From NCBI GenBank assembly GCA_036322835.1, contig AP027304.1:248001-312000 (forward strand): a stretch of 64,000 bases of DNA, written 5' to 3'. The notes below the pieces were generated by a model. The model was not told where the DNA came from and made no database searches. It saw nothing but the letters and a program-made list of their open reading frames with translations. The stretch comes from Tenuifilaceae bacterium CYCD (GTDB lineage: Bacteria; Bacteroidota; Bacteroidia; Bacteroidales; Tenuifilaceae). The translations under genes were made by a program, and so were the position numbers. Positions within the stretch are counted from its first letter, which is position 1. Every line of letters begins with the position of its first letter. Shown here piece after piece: positions 1 through 8,625 of this stretch.

Positions 1-859
1 GCACAGAATCAATCAACGATTGAGGATGCTCCACCCTCACGCCCATTGCAAACGATTTTGCCTCTATCTTAATTCCCTGTCGAAGCAACATTCCATAAAT
101 ATCTCGGGCAGAATGGCCTGTAGCAAGAATAACTGCTTTGGTATATATATTTTGGCCATCGGAGAGCTTTACACCGGAAACTTTATCGCCATCAATTAAA
201 ATTTCAGAAACTTTTGAGCTGAATAAAAATTCCCCACCATGATTAATAATGTTTTCTCGGATATTAACAATAATGCCCGGAAGTTTATTGGTCCCAATGT
301 GTGGATGTGCCTCGTAAAGTATTTCAGGTGAAGCACCATGATTACACAACGCATGCAGGATTCTTTTGTTATCACCTCGCTTTTTGGATCGAGTGTAGAG
401 CTTTCCGTCGGAAAATGTTCCTGCACCTCCTTCGCCAAAAGCATAGTTAGAATCGGGATTAAGGCCTTGATTCCGACTAAGCAAAGCAATATCGCGTTTG
501 CGATCGCTCACCAGCTTCCCTCGTTCAATTACAATAGGCTTATACCCCAACTCAATCAGCCTTAATGCCGCAAAAAGTCCTGCAGGACCAGCCCCCACTA
601 CAACAACAGAGTTTGCTTTTGAAACATCAAGATAGTTAAACGTCGGCTCATCGGAGGCAAGCGGTTCTCCCGGCATGAAAACCCGAACCCCAACATTAAC
701 CATCACCTTTCCCCGCCTTGCATCTATCGACTTGCGGGTAACCACAAATGTTGATATATCGGTAAACGAAACACCTAGTTTTGCTGCAATAGCCTTTTGT
801 AACGATTGGTTATCGGCAGCACGCTCGGGTGATAATTCTAGGATTATATCGGTAGGCAT
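1..859 (-). CDS. NAD(P)/FAD-dependent dehydrogenase, COG2509-like (partial)
   Basis: The frame opens at the ATG at 857-859 and runs off the left edge after 286 codons, so the C-terminal part is missing. About 90 residues of a small N-terminal domain precede a Rossmann dinucleotide motif (VVVVGAGPAGLFAALRL, near residue 95), followed by an acidic strand end (IVIERG). The FGEGGAGTFSDGKLYTR stretch is typical of the uncharacterised FAD-dependent dehydrogenases grouped as COG2509. The substrate is unknown. The downstream gene on this strand lies outside the window. Family assignment is firm; biochemical role is not. Confidence 0.85.
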   Translation of the reverse strand, partial: MPTDIILELSPERAADNQSLQKAIAAKLGVSFTDISTFVVTRKSIDARRGKVMVNVGVRVFMPGEPLASDEPTFNYLDVSKANSVVVVGAGPAGLFAALRLIELGYKPIVIERGKLVSDRKRDIALLSRNQGLNPDSNYAFGEGGAGTFSDGKLYTRSKKRGDNKRILHALCNHGASPEILYEAHPHIGTNKLPGIIVNIRENIINHGGEFLFSSKVSEILIDGDKVSGVKLSDGQNIYTKAVILATGHSARDIYGMLLRQGIKIEAKSFAMGVRVEHPQSLIDSV

Positions 860-957
860 CTCTTAAATTAAAAGTTAAAGGTAAAAAGTTAAAAGAAAAA
901 AATAACCTTGAGTTCAACACAATCAACCAAAAACGAGCAACCTTCAACTAAAATGGT

Positions 958-1704
958 TTACTCAAAGTGGAATGAGATAACAATCATTTTCGATCGCATA
1001 CTTTCGATGGCATTTCTATAATTCTCGGCACCCTCGGCATAGTCATTCGATATTGCATTCATCAAACCAGCCGACCATTTAATTTCGGTTGAGAACTTAA
1101 AGTAGGTAAGAAAGAAATCTATGCCAAAACCTATCTCATAGTAAAAATCCGATTTTTCGAGCCGTACAAGAACCCCTTTTTCTACTTTAAGACGCTTGTA
1201 AGCAGCTAGATCTATTCTGTAGTTTCCTCCCAAAAGTAGGTATGGTCGAAAATTATTATGTCGTTGCGATAGATACTTAAACCCAAGGGGCAACTCTATA
1301 AACGAAGATTCCAAATTCATTGTGGTTTCCAGCGTTTTTTTGTCTGCCTCTATTTTATAGTAATCTAAATTACGTTGGCCAAATGAGTAGCCTGGCAAGA
1401 AGCGAAGATGCAAATTCTCTGTTAGCCGCAAATCGCAAATCGCATTTACATTTAATCCAGGGGTAATATGTGTAACTTCGGTAAAATACTGAAACTCCGT
1501 TCCATCCTCAGCGATCTCTGTTTTGTTACTATTCTTAATGTCCAAATCCATAACATTAAGTCCCAACGAAAAGCCAAACCGAAGTGGTTTCCCAACATCA
1601 TAATCGGGATCGTTCAATATTATAGGTCTCCTATACTGGGCAAACAGCATAAAAACCGGAACAAATACTAAAAATACTATTAAAACTACTTTTTTCAATT
1701 TCAA
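958..1704 (-). CDS. porT: PorT/SprT-like T9SS outer-membrane protein
   Basis: This is a 248-residue protein with an N-terminal signal peptide (hydrophobic VLIVFLVFVPVFMLFA, cleavage probably near AQ). It is rich in alternating aromatic and polar residues and ends in phenylalanine-glutamate after IVISFHFE, as expected for an eight-stranded outer-membrane beta-barrel. Length and opening sequence match PorT of the type IX secretion system, about 245 residues in Porphyromonas gingivalis. As I recall, porT/sprT lies next to ubiE in other Bacteroidota, and ubiE is the adjacent upstream gene here. PorT is required for T9SS function, but its exact step is unclear. Generic PorT-family barrels are common, so the synteny carries much of the weight. 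Confidence 0.8.
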   Translation of the reverse strand: MKLKKVVLIVFLVFVPVFMLFAQYRRPIILNDPDYDVGKPLRFGFSLGLNVMDLDIKNSNKTEIAEDGTEFQYFTEVTHITPGLNVNAICDLRLTENLHLRFLPGYSFGQRNLDYYKIEADKKTLETTMNLESSFIELPLGFKYLSQRHNNFRPYLLLGGNYRIDLAAYKRLKVEKGVLVRLEKSDFYYEIGFGIDFFLTYFKFSTEIKWSAGLMNAISNDYAEGAENYRNAIESMRSKMIVISFHFE

Positions 1705-1779
1705 TAAAATATGCTCTTCAACAAACGAAAAAGGCTATAACTTATTGTATCGGCATTGTTTTAGCCCATAAAAGATGCA

Positions 1780-1810
1780 CAAATATAGGATCAATTTTGT
1801 GATTATCAAT
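1780..1810 (-). promoter_or_regulatory. Bacteroidota-type promoter for porT
   Basis: Read on the minus strand, ATTG (1807-1810) is followed after 19 bases by TATATTTG (1780-1787). This matches the Bacteroidota sigma-ABfr pattern TTG-N19-21-TAnnTTTG. It sits between ubiE and porT and would start a transcript about 70 bases before the porT start, so porT may be transcribed separately from purL-ubiE. Confidence 0.55.
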
Positions 1811-1815
1811 TATAA

Positions 1816-2526
1816 CTACTTGTAACCTATATAAATGCTTGCAACACCAAAGGTTAATCGCTTATAGGTACAATTCTTAAATCCAACAGTAGTCATAATC
1901 TCAATGAATTTTTCCTTCTCGGGAAAAGCAAAAACCGATTCAGGTAAATAGGTATAAGCACTTCGGCTACCCGAAACTAAACCGCCAATGAATGGCAATA
2001 CTTTTCGAAAGTAGAAACGATAAAAGTTCGACATGGGAAACTTACTGGGCATTGAGAATTCGAGCACATAAAAACTTCCACCAACTCTCAAAACCCGATA
2101 AATTTCGGCAATACCCTTGGATAAATCCTCAAAATTCCGCACACCGAAAGCAACCATGGCTGCATCGTATTCTGCATCATTAAAAGGTAAATTTAACGAG
2201 GATCCCTGATGTAAATTAATTCTTCCCTCTAGTTGGCATTTCCAAATCTTGTTCCTACCAACATTCAACATATTCTCCGATATGTCAACACCATCAATGA
2301 TCACTGATTTGTGATGCATTGCCAGTTGAATTGATAAATCGGCGGTTCCCGTGGCAATATCAATAACTCGCCTAGGATTCTCTTTTGCCAACTGCTTCAC
2401 CAAACGTCGACGCCAAGTCTTATCGATTCCTAAACTCAAAAAGTGGTTCAGAAAATCATAGTTTGAGGCAATGCTATTAAACATTGCCTCAACATTTTCA
2501 CTCTTCTTGTTAACTTCTTCCATCAA
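1816..2526 (-). CDS. ubiE: Demethylmenaquinone methyltransferase UbiE/MenG
   Basis: A 236-residue SAM-dependent methyltransferase that would methylate demethylmenaquinone in the last step of menaquinone synthesis. Visible family motifs are the N-terminal FNSIASNYDFLNHFLSLGID stretch, the SAM-binding VIDIATGTADLS (about residues 55-66), the acidic VDISENML segment, and FGVRNFEDLSKGIAEIYRVL, which is characteristic of UbiE/MenG. Length is normal. Either of two consecutive ATG codons could start it. It lies 5 bases after purL on the same strand and is probably co-transcribed with it. Menaquinone rather than ubiquinone is inferred from the phylum. Confidence 0.95.
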   Translation of the reverse strand: MMEEVNKKSENVEAMFNSIASNYDFLNHFLSLGIDKTWRRRLVKQLAKENPRRVIDIATGTADLSIQLAMHHKSVIIDGVDISENMLNVGRNKIWKCQLEGRINLHQGSSLNLPFNDAEYDAAMVAFGVRNFEDLSKGIAEIYRVLRVGGSFYVLEFSMPSKFPMSNFYRFYFRKVLPFIGGLVSGSRSAYTYLPESVFAFPEKEKFIEIMTTVGFKNCTYKRLTFGVASIYIGYK

Positions 2527-2531
2527 TCAAA

Positions 2532-4772
2532 CTACTTGACTGGCTGCCCAGTTACCATTGCCTCTAAGGCATTATCGTAAACCTGCTTCATGTCGCTGAT
2601 AAAACCGAACGAAACATCGTCAATCCTAATTTCCGACTTTGTAACATGGCCAAGTGCTGTAACTGGAATTTTGTTGGCAACCATGTAATCGATAAAATGT
2701 GTTTCGCGCGATTGCGATACGGAAACCACAATGCGTCCCTGTGCCTCTCCGAAAAGGAAGGCATCGGTTCTAATTTCGGCATCGGTAGTGATATCGAATC
2801 CAAGATTGCGCGGCATGGCACTCTCGAGCAACGCAATAAATAAACCACCATCGGAAACATCATGTGCCGATTGAACAAGATTCTTGCTAATTAAGTAAAG
2901 TAAAGCATTCTGAATTCGGTGCTCCTCCTCCAAATCGAAGTATGGAGCAGGCGATTCCTTTACTCCGTGATAGCTGTATAGATATTCAGATGAAGCTATA
3001 TCGTTGTGAGATTTACCAATTAGGTAAATCATATGTCCTTTATCCTTAAATGCAAGCGTTGTATGATGATTCTTGTTCTCCAGCAAACCGATCATACCAA
3101 TAGTTGGGGTTGGGAAAACGGCCTCCTCCTTACCTCCAATCGATGATTGATTGTAGAAACTAACATTACCCCCGGTAACTGGGGTATCAAACTTTATACA
3201 TGCAGTTCCCATACCTTTTATTGCATGAACAAATTGCCAAAACACCTCTGGATTGTAGGGATTCCCAAAGTTTAGACAGTTAGTAATGGCCAATGGCTTT
3301 GCTCCGGTGCAGGCAATATTTCGGGCTGCTTCGGCAACGGCTATCATAGTTCCAACCTCAGGATCGGCTTTTACATATCGTGAGTTGCAATCAACGGTCA
3401 TAACCAGCGCCTTGTTGGTTCCCTTGATATTGTAAACGCCGGCATCGGAAGGGAAGTTGGTTGTCATATTGCCAGTTCCAATCATTGTATCGTACTGCTC
3501 ATAAACCCAACGCTTCGAAGCAATGTTAGGATGAGATATCAAGCGCTTAGCGACATCTATCAAATCCTGAGGCTCAGAAATTTTGTTGATATCAAACTTT
3601 TTGTACTCCTTATAGTAGGCAGGTTCCTTGTATTCGCGCTCATAAACAGGAGCACCACCTCCAAGAACCAGTGTTGATGCAGGAACTTTTGCAACCAACT
3701 CGCCATGTAAGAAGAACTCAAGGAAATCGCCCTCAGTAACCTCTCCAATTACGGCATAGCTTATATCCCATTTATTTAGGACATCCTCAACATCTTTTTC
3801 TCTACCTTTCTGAACCACCATCAACATACGCTCCTGCGATTCGGAAAGGAGAATTTCCCAAGCCTCAATATTTTTCTGACGAAGCGGAACTTTATCCAGA
3901 TTTATACGCATTCCATGACCACCCTTCTCGGACATCTCCGAAGTTGAGCAAATTATACCTGCAGCACCCATATCCTGCATACCAACAAGTGCCCCAGTTT
4001 TAATAACCTCCAGAGATGCTTCGAGCAGAATTTTTTCCTGAAATGGATCGCCCACCTGAATTGAAGGAATATCCTCTGCGGAATCCTCAGTAATATTTGC
4101 TGAAGCAAAAGTTGCCCCATGAATTCCATCCTTACCAGTTGAAGATCCCACAATGTAAACAGGATTCCCCTTCCCCTTTGAAATAGCAGAAACAACGCCA
4201 TCTTTCTTAACCAAACCAACAGACATTGCATTTACCAAGGGATTCATATTGTAAGAATCGTCGAAGAAAACCTCGCCCCCTAATACTGGGATACCAAAAG
4301 CATTGCCATAATCGCCAATTCCTTTAACCACACCCTTAATTAACCATCGTGTTCGATCCAACTTTAAGTTACCGAAACGCAACGAGTTAAGTTGAGCAAC
4401 GGGTCTTGCCCCCATGGTAAAAATATCGCGGTTTATACCACCAACCCCAGTTGCAGCACCTTGGTATGGTTCAACAGCACAAGGGTGATTATGCGACTCA
4501 ATCTTGAACGCACATGCTAAACCATCGCCAATATCAACCAAACCGGCATTCTCAGTACCGGCCTCGGCAAGTATTGCAGAACCTTTACGAGGTAATGTTT
4601 TTAACCACTTTATCGAATTCTTGTACGAGGCATGCTCCGACCACATTACCGAATAAATGCTTAACTCTGTAAAGTTTGGCGTTCTGCCCATGTACTTTTT
4701 AATCAATTCAAATTCTTCGGGGAGTAGGCCTAACTCCTTGGCAGTTTCAACTGTAACTATTTGTTCCGACAT
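2532..4772 (-). CDS. purL: Phosphoribosylformylglycinamidine synthase subunit PurL
   Basis: This is the small-type PurL, which uses ATP and ammonia delivered by PurQ to convert FGAR to FGAM in purine synthesis. Features include IYSVMWSEHASYKNS with the catalytic histidine, IESHNHPCAVEPYQGAATG, and a second half with CLNFGNPYNPEVFWQFV, TGGNVSFYNQ and HDVSDGGL. The start at 4770-4772 gives 746 residues, close to the family norm. The open frame extends 36 codons upstream to 4880, but that stretch has no family similarity and would contain the candidate -7 element at 4815-4822, so the internal ATG is preferred. It leads into ubiE after 5 bases. Confidence 0.95.
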   Translation of the reverse strand: MSEQIVTVETAKELGLLPEEFELIKKYMGRTPNFTELSIYSVMWSEHASYKNSIKWLKTLPRKGSAILAEAGTENAGLVDIGDGLACAFKIESHNHPCAVEPYQGAATGVGGINRDIFTMGARPVAQLNSLRFGNLKLDRTRWLIKGVVKGIGDYGNAFGIPVLGGEVFFDDSYNMNPLVNAMSVGLVKKDGVVSAISKGKGNPVYIVGSSTGKDGIHGATFASANITEDSAEDIPSIQVGDPFQEKILLEASLEVIKTGALVGMQDMGAAGIICSTSEMSEKGGHGMRINLDKVPLRQKNIEAWEILLSESQERMLMVVQKGREKDVEDVLNKWDISYAVIGEVTEGDFLEFFLHGELVAKVPASTLVLGGGAPVYEREYKEPAYYKEYKKFDINKISEPQDLIDVAKRLISHPNIASKRWVYEQYDTMIGTGNMTTNFPSDAGVYNIKGTNKALVMTVDCNSRYVKADPEVGTMIAVAEAARNIACTGAKPLAITNCLNFGNPYNPEVFWQFVHAIKGMGTACIKFDTPVTGGNVSFYNQSSIGGKEEAVFPTPTIGMIGLLENKNHHTTLAFKDKGHMIYLIGKSHNDIASSEYLYSYHGVKESPAPYFDLEEEHRIQNALLYLISKNLVQSAHDVSDGGLFIALLESAMPRNLGFDITTDAEIRTDAFLFGEAQGRIVVSVSQSRETHFIDYMVANKIPVTALGHVTKSEIRIDDVSFGFISDMKQVYDNALEAMVTGQPVK

Positions 4773-5167
4773 ATTATTAAGGTTGCTTGGTTTCTCAGAA
4801 TTATTTGCTGTGTCAAAAATACGAACATTAACCAAGATGCCCATAATCACCTCAATCATTTTTTCAATAACTATGAACAATCATCTTAAGAACACTGTTA
4901 ACATTGATATTACTGTAGTTTTGTCATTAAACTTTACTAAAAGGCAACGAAAACGCATTTTCATCGCCTGTAATTAACCAATTAGTTATCAACGACAAAA
5001 CACAAGTATACTGTAAAAACATGTTTAAAAAAATGTAAAAGATTAACTTTAGCATAGCGCATTTTGGTAATTTTACTTTACGTTTGTCGGCCTGAAAAAG
5101 TAATTCAATAAACTTTTTCAAAAAAATTTAATCAAAAATTAAAGGAAACACTAAGTATACAAAGATC
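4773..5167. other. Intergenic region between divergent purL and an SDR gene
   Basis: These 395 bases hold no convincing gene. A minus-strand match to the Bacteroidota -7 element (TATTTTTG, 4815-4822) would place a purL transcript start about 35 bases before the ATG at 4772. A plus-strand match (TACGTTTG, 5079-5086) could serve the SDR gene. Neither has a well spaced -33 box. A 64-codon minus-strand frame at 4927-5121 shows no recognisable protein character. Confidence 0.4.
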
Positions 5168-5926
5168 ATGAGAATTGCATTAATAACTGGAGCAACATCG
5201 GGAATTGGGCGTGCAACAGCGCTCCGCTTAGCACAGGATGATTTTAATTTAATAATCACCGGACGACGACTAGAACTACTGGAATCTTTAAAAAAAGAAA
5301 TCGAAGTAAAATACCGCAAGGATGTATTGATTCTCAACTTTGATATTCGCGACAGGAAAATGGTTGAGAAAATGATTAAAGAACTACCTGAGCGCTGGCG
5401 TAAAATAGATGTTCTTGTTAACAACGCCGGTCTTGCTGTAGGACTTAACCATATTCAGGATGGTATTATTGAAGATTGGGAAAAAATGATCGATACCAAT
5501 GTAAAGGGAGTTCTCTACATCACCCGCATGGTGGCTCCTCTTATGATTGAGCATGGCGGTGGACACATTGTAAATATTGGTTCAATTGCGGGTACTCAGG
5601 TTTATGAGAATGGAAATGTCTACTGCGCCTCAAAGCATGCCATGCATGCACTATCACAGGCAATGCGTCAGGATATGCTAAAAAATAAAATTAAAGTTAC
5701 CGAGGTTCGCCCTGGGTTACTTGAAACTGAATTTTCGATTGTTCGGTTCAAGGGCGATACCGAAAAAGCAAAAAATACCTATACAGGACTTACTCCTCTT
5801 TTTGCAGATGATATTGCTGAAACCATATACTTTGTACTTACCCGTCCAGCGCATGTTTGCATCAACGACATTGAGGTTACGCCCATATCGCAGGCAAATG
5901 CCGTAAATGTTAATAGAAATTTGTAG
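5168..5926 (+). CDS. SDR-family NAD(P)-dependent oxidoreductase (YdfG-like)
   Basis: A 252-residue classical short-chain dehydrogenase. It has the nucleotide-binding TGATSGIGRA at residues 8-17, NNAG near residue 87, a catalytic serine in NIGSIAG and the YxxxK pair in YCASK (about residues 155-159). The PGLLETEF segment resembles YdfG-type 3-hydroxy acid or serine dehydrogenases. The basic RR after the second strand (ITGRRLELL) suggests NADP preference. The exact substrate cannot be read from the sequence. It stands alone, divergent from purL, and a strong terminator follows it. Confidence 0.9.
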   Translation: MRIALITGATSGIGRATALRLAQDDFNLIITGRRLELLESLKKEIEVKYRKDVLILNFDIRDRKMVEKMIKELPERWRKIDVLVNNAGLAVGLNHIQDGIIEDWEKMIDTNVKGVLYITRMVAPLMIEHGGGHIVNIGSIAGTQVYENGNVYCASKHAMHALSQAMRQDMLKNKIKVTEVRPGLLETEFSIVRFKGDTEKAKNTYTGLTPLFADDIAETIYFVLTRPAHVCINDIEVTPISQANAVNVNRNL

Positions 5927-5960
5927 ATATAGACACTAGATACCAGACGCCAGGCATTAG

Positions 5961-5989
5961 AAAAAGTGATTCCAATAGAATCACTTTTT
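5961..5989 (+). terminator. Rho-independent terminator after the SDR gene
   Basis: A perfect 12-base-pair stem (5961-5972 with 5978-5989) encloses a five-base loop. The 3' arm ends in a run of T and the 5' arm starts in A, so it could also work on the other strand. It lies 35 bases after the SDR stop codon. Confidence 0.75.
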
Positions 5990-6013
5990 TACTTTTACGT
6001 TTCGCCACTCACG

Positions 6014-6045
6014 TTTCACGATTAACTTTTCGTTCACTATCTTTG
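6014..6045 (+). promoter_or_regulatory. Bacteroidota-type promoter for the Ldh2-family gene
   Basis: TTTC at 6014-6017, a 20-base spacer, then TATCTTTG at 6038-6045, which matches TAnnTTTG exactly. A transcript would begin about 15 bases before the ATG at 6067. Confidence 0.55.
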
Positions 6046-6066
6046 CTCAACCTAAATTCATAAAAT

Positions 6067-7143
6067 ATGGTAAATCATATCGTTTTAAAGAACTACATAG
6101 CTCTTCTTTTTGAGAAAATGGGATGTCCGCCCTGCGATGCAGCGATTGTTGCCGATCTATTGGTAGCCGCTGAACTAAGAGGAATTCCATCGCATGGAAT
6201 CATGCGCGTTAAGGATTATTTTCAGATGGTAGAGGCACACCGAATAAACACCAAACCCAAGGTTAAAATAGTTCACGAAACGCCATCAACAGCTACGGTG
6301 GATGGAGACAATGCGCTAGGCCCAATTGCCGGGAAATTCTCCATGCAGATAGCCATTGAAAAGGCAAAGGTGGCTGGTACCGGATGGGTTGCCACTAAGA
6401 ACAGTAACCATTACGGAATTGCAGGTTACTACTCGCTTATGGCTGTTCAAAACGATATGATTGGAATTAGCATGACCAACGCAAACCCGCTTGTTGTTCC
6501 AACATACTCTGTTAGTAAATACTTGGGAACAAACCCTATCGCCGTGGCAATTCCTACAAAGGAACAACCTACTTTCATTGCCGATTTTGCTACAACTCCA
6601 ATTGCCCGAGGCAAATTGGCTATCATGGGTAAAAAAGGAATTAAAGCTCCTATAGGTCTAGTTCAGGATGCAAAAGGAAATCCAACCGACGATCCAGACA
6701 CGCTGATGCATGGAGGTGCCATACTTCCGCTTGGTGGTGATATAATCCATGGTGGACATAAAGGATTTTGCATGACCGCATTGGTCGATATATTCTCATC
6801 TGTATTTCCTGGCGCAAACTTTGGCCCATTTGTTCCTCCGCAAGTGGCATATCTCCCTTTACTCGACAAATCGGTAGGTGAAGGTTTAGGCCATTTCTTT
6901 GGAGCAATGCGAGTTGATGCATTCCGACCAGCCGATGAATTTAAAGGCAAAATGGATGAATGGATTGATACATTCCGTAATGCAAAAAGTGGTGAGAATC
7001 AACCTCCTGTTGTTATCCCTGGCGATCCTGAACGCATTAACGAAGCCAAACTGGTTAAGAAAGGTATTGCAATTATACCACAAGTTCTAACCGACCTTAA
7101 TGAGGTTGCCGACAAACTGAACGTTGAGCACATTAATGCTTAA
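6067..7143 (+). CDS. Malate/L-lactate dehydrogenase family (Ldh2) oxidoreductase
   Basis: A 358-residue member of the Ldh2/malate-ureidoglycolate-sulfolactate dehydrogenase family, which uses NAD(P) without the usual Rossmann fold. The signature GIPSHGIMRVKDYF lies near residues 39-52, followed by GWVATKNSNHYGIAGYY with the family's conserved histidine. FIADFATTPIARGKL and GGHKGFCMTALVDI are also typical. Substrate choice within the family (malate, lactate, ureidoglycolate, 2,3-diketogulonate) is not predictable here. It has its own promoter-like element and is transcribed convergently with mtaB. Confidence 0.9.
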   Translation: MVNHIVLKNYIALLFEKMGCPPCDAAIVADLLVAAELRGIPSHGIMRVKDYFQMVEAHRINTKPKVKIVHETPSTATVDGDNALGPIAGKFSMQIAIEKAKVAGTGWVATKNSNHYGIAGYYSLMAVQNDMIGISMTNANPLVVPTYSVSKYLGTNPIAVAIPTKEQPTFIADFATTPIARGKLAIMGKKGIKAPIGLVQDAKGNPTDDPDTLMHGGAILPLGGDIIHGGHKGFCMTALVDIFSSVFPGANFGPFVPPQVAYLPLLDKSVGEGLGHFFGAMRVDAFRPADEFKGKMDEWIDTFRNAKSGENQPPVVIPGDPERINEAKLVKKGIAIIPQVLTDLNEVADKLNVEHINA

Positions 7144-7160
7144 AACCAAAAAGATAATTT

Positions 7161-7214
7161 ATTGTCATGCTGCCGAAATACCCATGATTCTCTAATCAAG
7201 TTCAGCATGACAAT
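7161..7214. repeat. Inverted repeat between convergent genes
   Basis: A perfect 12-base inverted repeat (7161-7172 with 7203-7214) encloses a 30-base loop and lies between two convergent genes. The arm word TGTCATGCTG is one I associate with dispersed intergenic repeats in Bacteroidota. It could act as a two-way terminator or be the remnant of a small mobile repeat. Confidence 0.5.
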
Positions 7215-7229
7215 ATTATTTAAATAAGT

Positions 7230-8531
7230 TTACACTAATTTACAGGTTATAAAGCCATCGGTATTGAACTCCAAAAGTTCGACATCAACAATTTTCCCAA
7301 CCAAATCCTTGCTGTACGGTATGGTAACTTTAATGTAGTTCCCCGTAAAGCCAAACATCATTCCGGCTTTACGAGCCGACTCGAAAAGAACTGTTTGACG
7401 AGTTCCAAGATGTTGCCTGTAAAATTCGGCATGGAGATTTTCGGATAATTCACCAAGCAGAGAACTTCGACGTTTCATATCGGCAGGCGTAACCTTCTCG
7501 GCCATCACGGCGGCCGGAGTATTGGGTCGCTCAGAGTAAGGAAATACGTGCAGAAACGATGGCTTTAGCTCTTTCAGAAAATTATATGCATCCCAAAAAT
7601 CCTCTTCAGTTTCGCCAGGGAAACCGACAATCACATCAACACCAAAAAAAGTGTGAGGCATTAACGCTCGTATCATCTGAATTTTCTCGGCAAATAATTC
7701 TCTACGGTACCGTCTACGCATTAAACCTAAAATTCTGTTTGAACCAGACTGCAATGGAATATGAAAATGCGGTAGAAATTTTTTTGATGCTGCCACAAAC
7801 TCGGCAATCTCCTTGGTTATAAGATTCGGTTCGATGGACGAAATACGGTAACGTTCAACTCCATCAACCTGATCCAACTGTTTAATCAAGTCAAAAAAAC
7901 TTTCGCCTGTAGATCTTCCAAAATCCCCGGTATTAACTCCAGTTAAAATTATTTCCTTGATATTTTGCTTAGCAATTGCTCTGGCCTGCTCAACTATTTG
8001 CGCAATTGGCATATTCCGGCTTTTCCCTCGTGCCAATGGAATTGTGCAATAACTGCAATGGTAATCGCATCCATCCTGAACCTTCAAAAATGAGCGAGTA
8101 CGATCGCCGGACGAATATGCTGGGAAAAAGTCATTCACCGCATCAACATCACAGCTATAGATCTTTGCTTTTCGTTTGTTATCCGACGATAACAGTAACT
8201 GTGGAATATGGTTCTTCTCCGATGCTCCCACCACAATGTCAACGCCCTCAATATTGGCAATTTCATCGGGTTTAAGCTGCGCATAGCAACCAGCAACCGC
8301 AACCAATGCATTGGGTGACTTGGAGATGAACTTTCGAATTGCCTGACGGCACTTTTTATCAGCATGCTCGGTAACCGAGCAAGTATTAATTACATAAACA
8401 TCGGCCTCGCCATCGGGCGAAACACGTTCAAAGCCCATATCGGCAAATTGCCGAGCAATAGTTGATGTTTCCGAGAAATTTAACTTACAGCCAAGCGTGT
8501 AGAAAGCAACACGTTTTTTCCCCTCTTCCAT
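7230..8531 (-). CDS. mtaB: tRNA t6A37 methylthiotransferase MtaB
   Basis: A radical-SAM methylthiotransferase that would convert t6A37 to ms2t6A37 in ANN-decoding tRNAs. The N-terminal domain has VAFYTLGCKLNFSE and INTCSVTEHADKKC, which supply the extra iron-sulphur cluster cysteines. The radical-SAM cluster motif is CDYHCSYCTIP, preceded by FLKVQDGCD. A TRAM-like tail follows. The start at 8529-8531 is preferred over 8549 because a -7 promoter element lies at 8547-8554. GCKLN at the N-terminus supports MtaB rather than MiaB or RimO. Confidence 0.93.
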   Translation of the reverse strand: MEEGKKRVAFYTLGCKLNFSETSTIARQFADMGFERVSPDGEADVYVINTCSVTEHADKKCRQAIRKFISKSPNALVAVAGCYAQLKPDEIANIEGVDIVVGASEKNHIPQLLLSSDNKRKAKIYSCDVDAVNDFFPAYSSGDRTRSFLKVQDGCDYHCSYCTIPLARGKSRNMPIAQIVEQARAIAKQNIKEIILTGVNTGDFGRSTGESFFDLIKQLDQVDGVERYRISSIEPNLITKEIAEFVAASKKFLPHFHIPLQSGSNRILGLMRRRYRRELFAEKIQMIRALMPHTFFGVDVIVGFPGETEEDFWDAYNFLKELKPSFLHVFPYSERPNTPAAVMAEKVTPADMKRRSSLLGELSENLHAEFYRQHLGTRQTVLFESARKAGMMFGFTGNYIKVTIPYSKDLVGKIVDVELLEFNTDGFITCKLV

Positions 8532-8546
8532 TTCAAGAAATTTTTG

Positions 8547-8554
8547 CAAAGGTA
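8547..8554 (-). promoter_or_regulatory. -7 promoter element of mtaB
   Basis: TACCTTTG on the minus strand matches TAnnTTTG and would start transcription about 10 bases before the ATG at 8531. No clear -33 box is present. It argues against the upstream ATG at 8549. Confidence 0.45.
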
Positions 8555-8625
8555 GTTATTTAGCGAAGATGTGAAAAGCATTGTGCTCCATGTAGAATTA
8601 TCTAATCGTGTAAATCGATTAATTG

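Noticed and set aside
4927-5121. A 64-codon minus-strand frame in the purL-SDR gap
   Set aside because: Composition is that of AT-rich spacer, no family motif is visible, and a promoter element for the SDR gene falls inside it.
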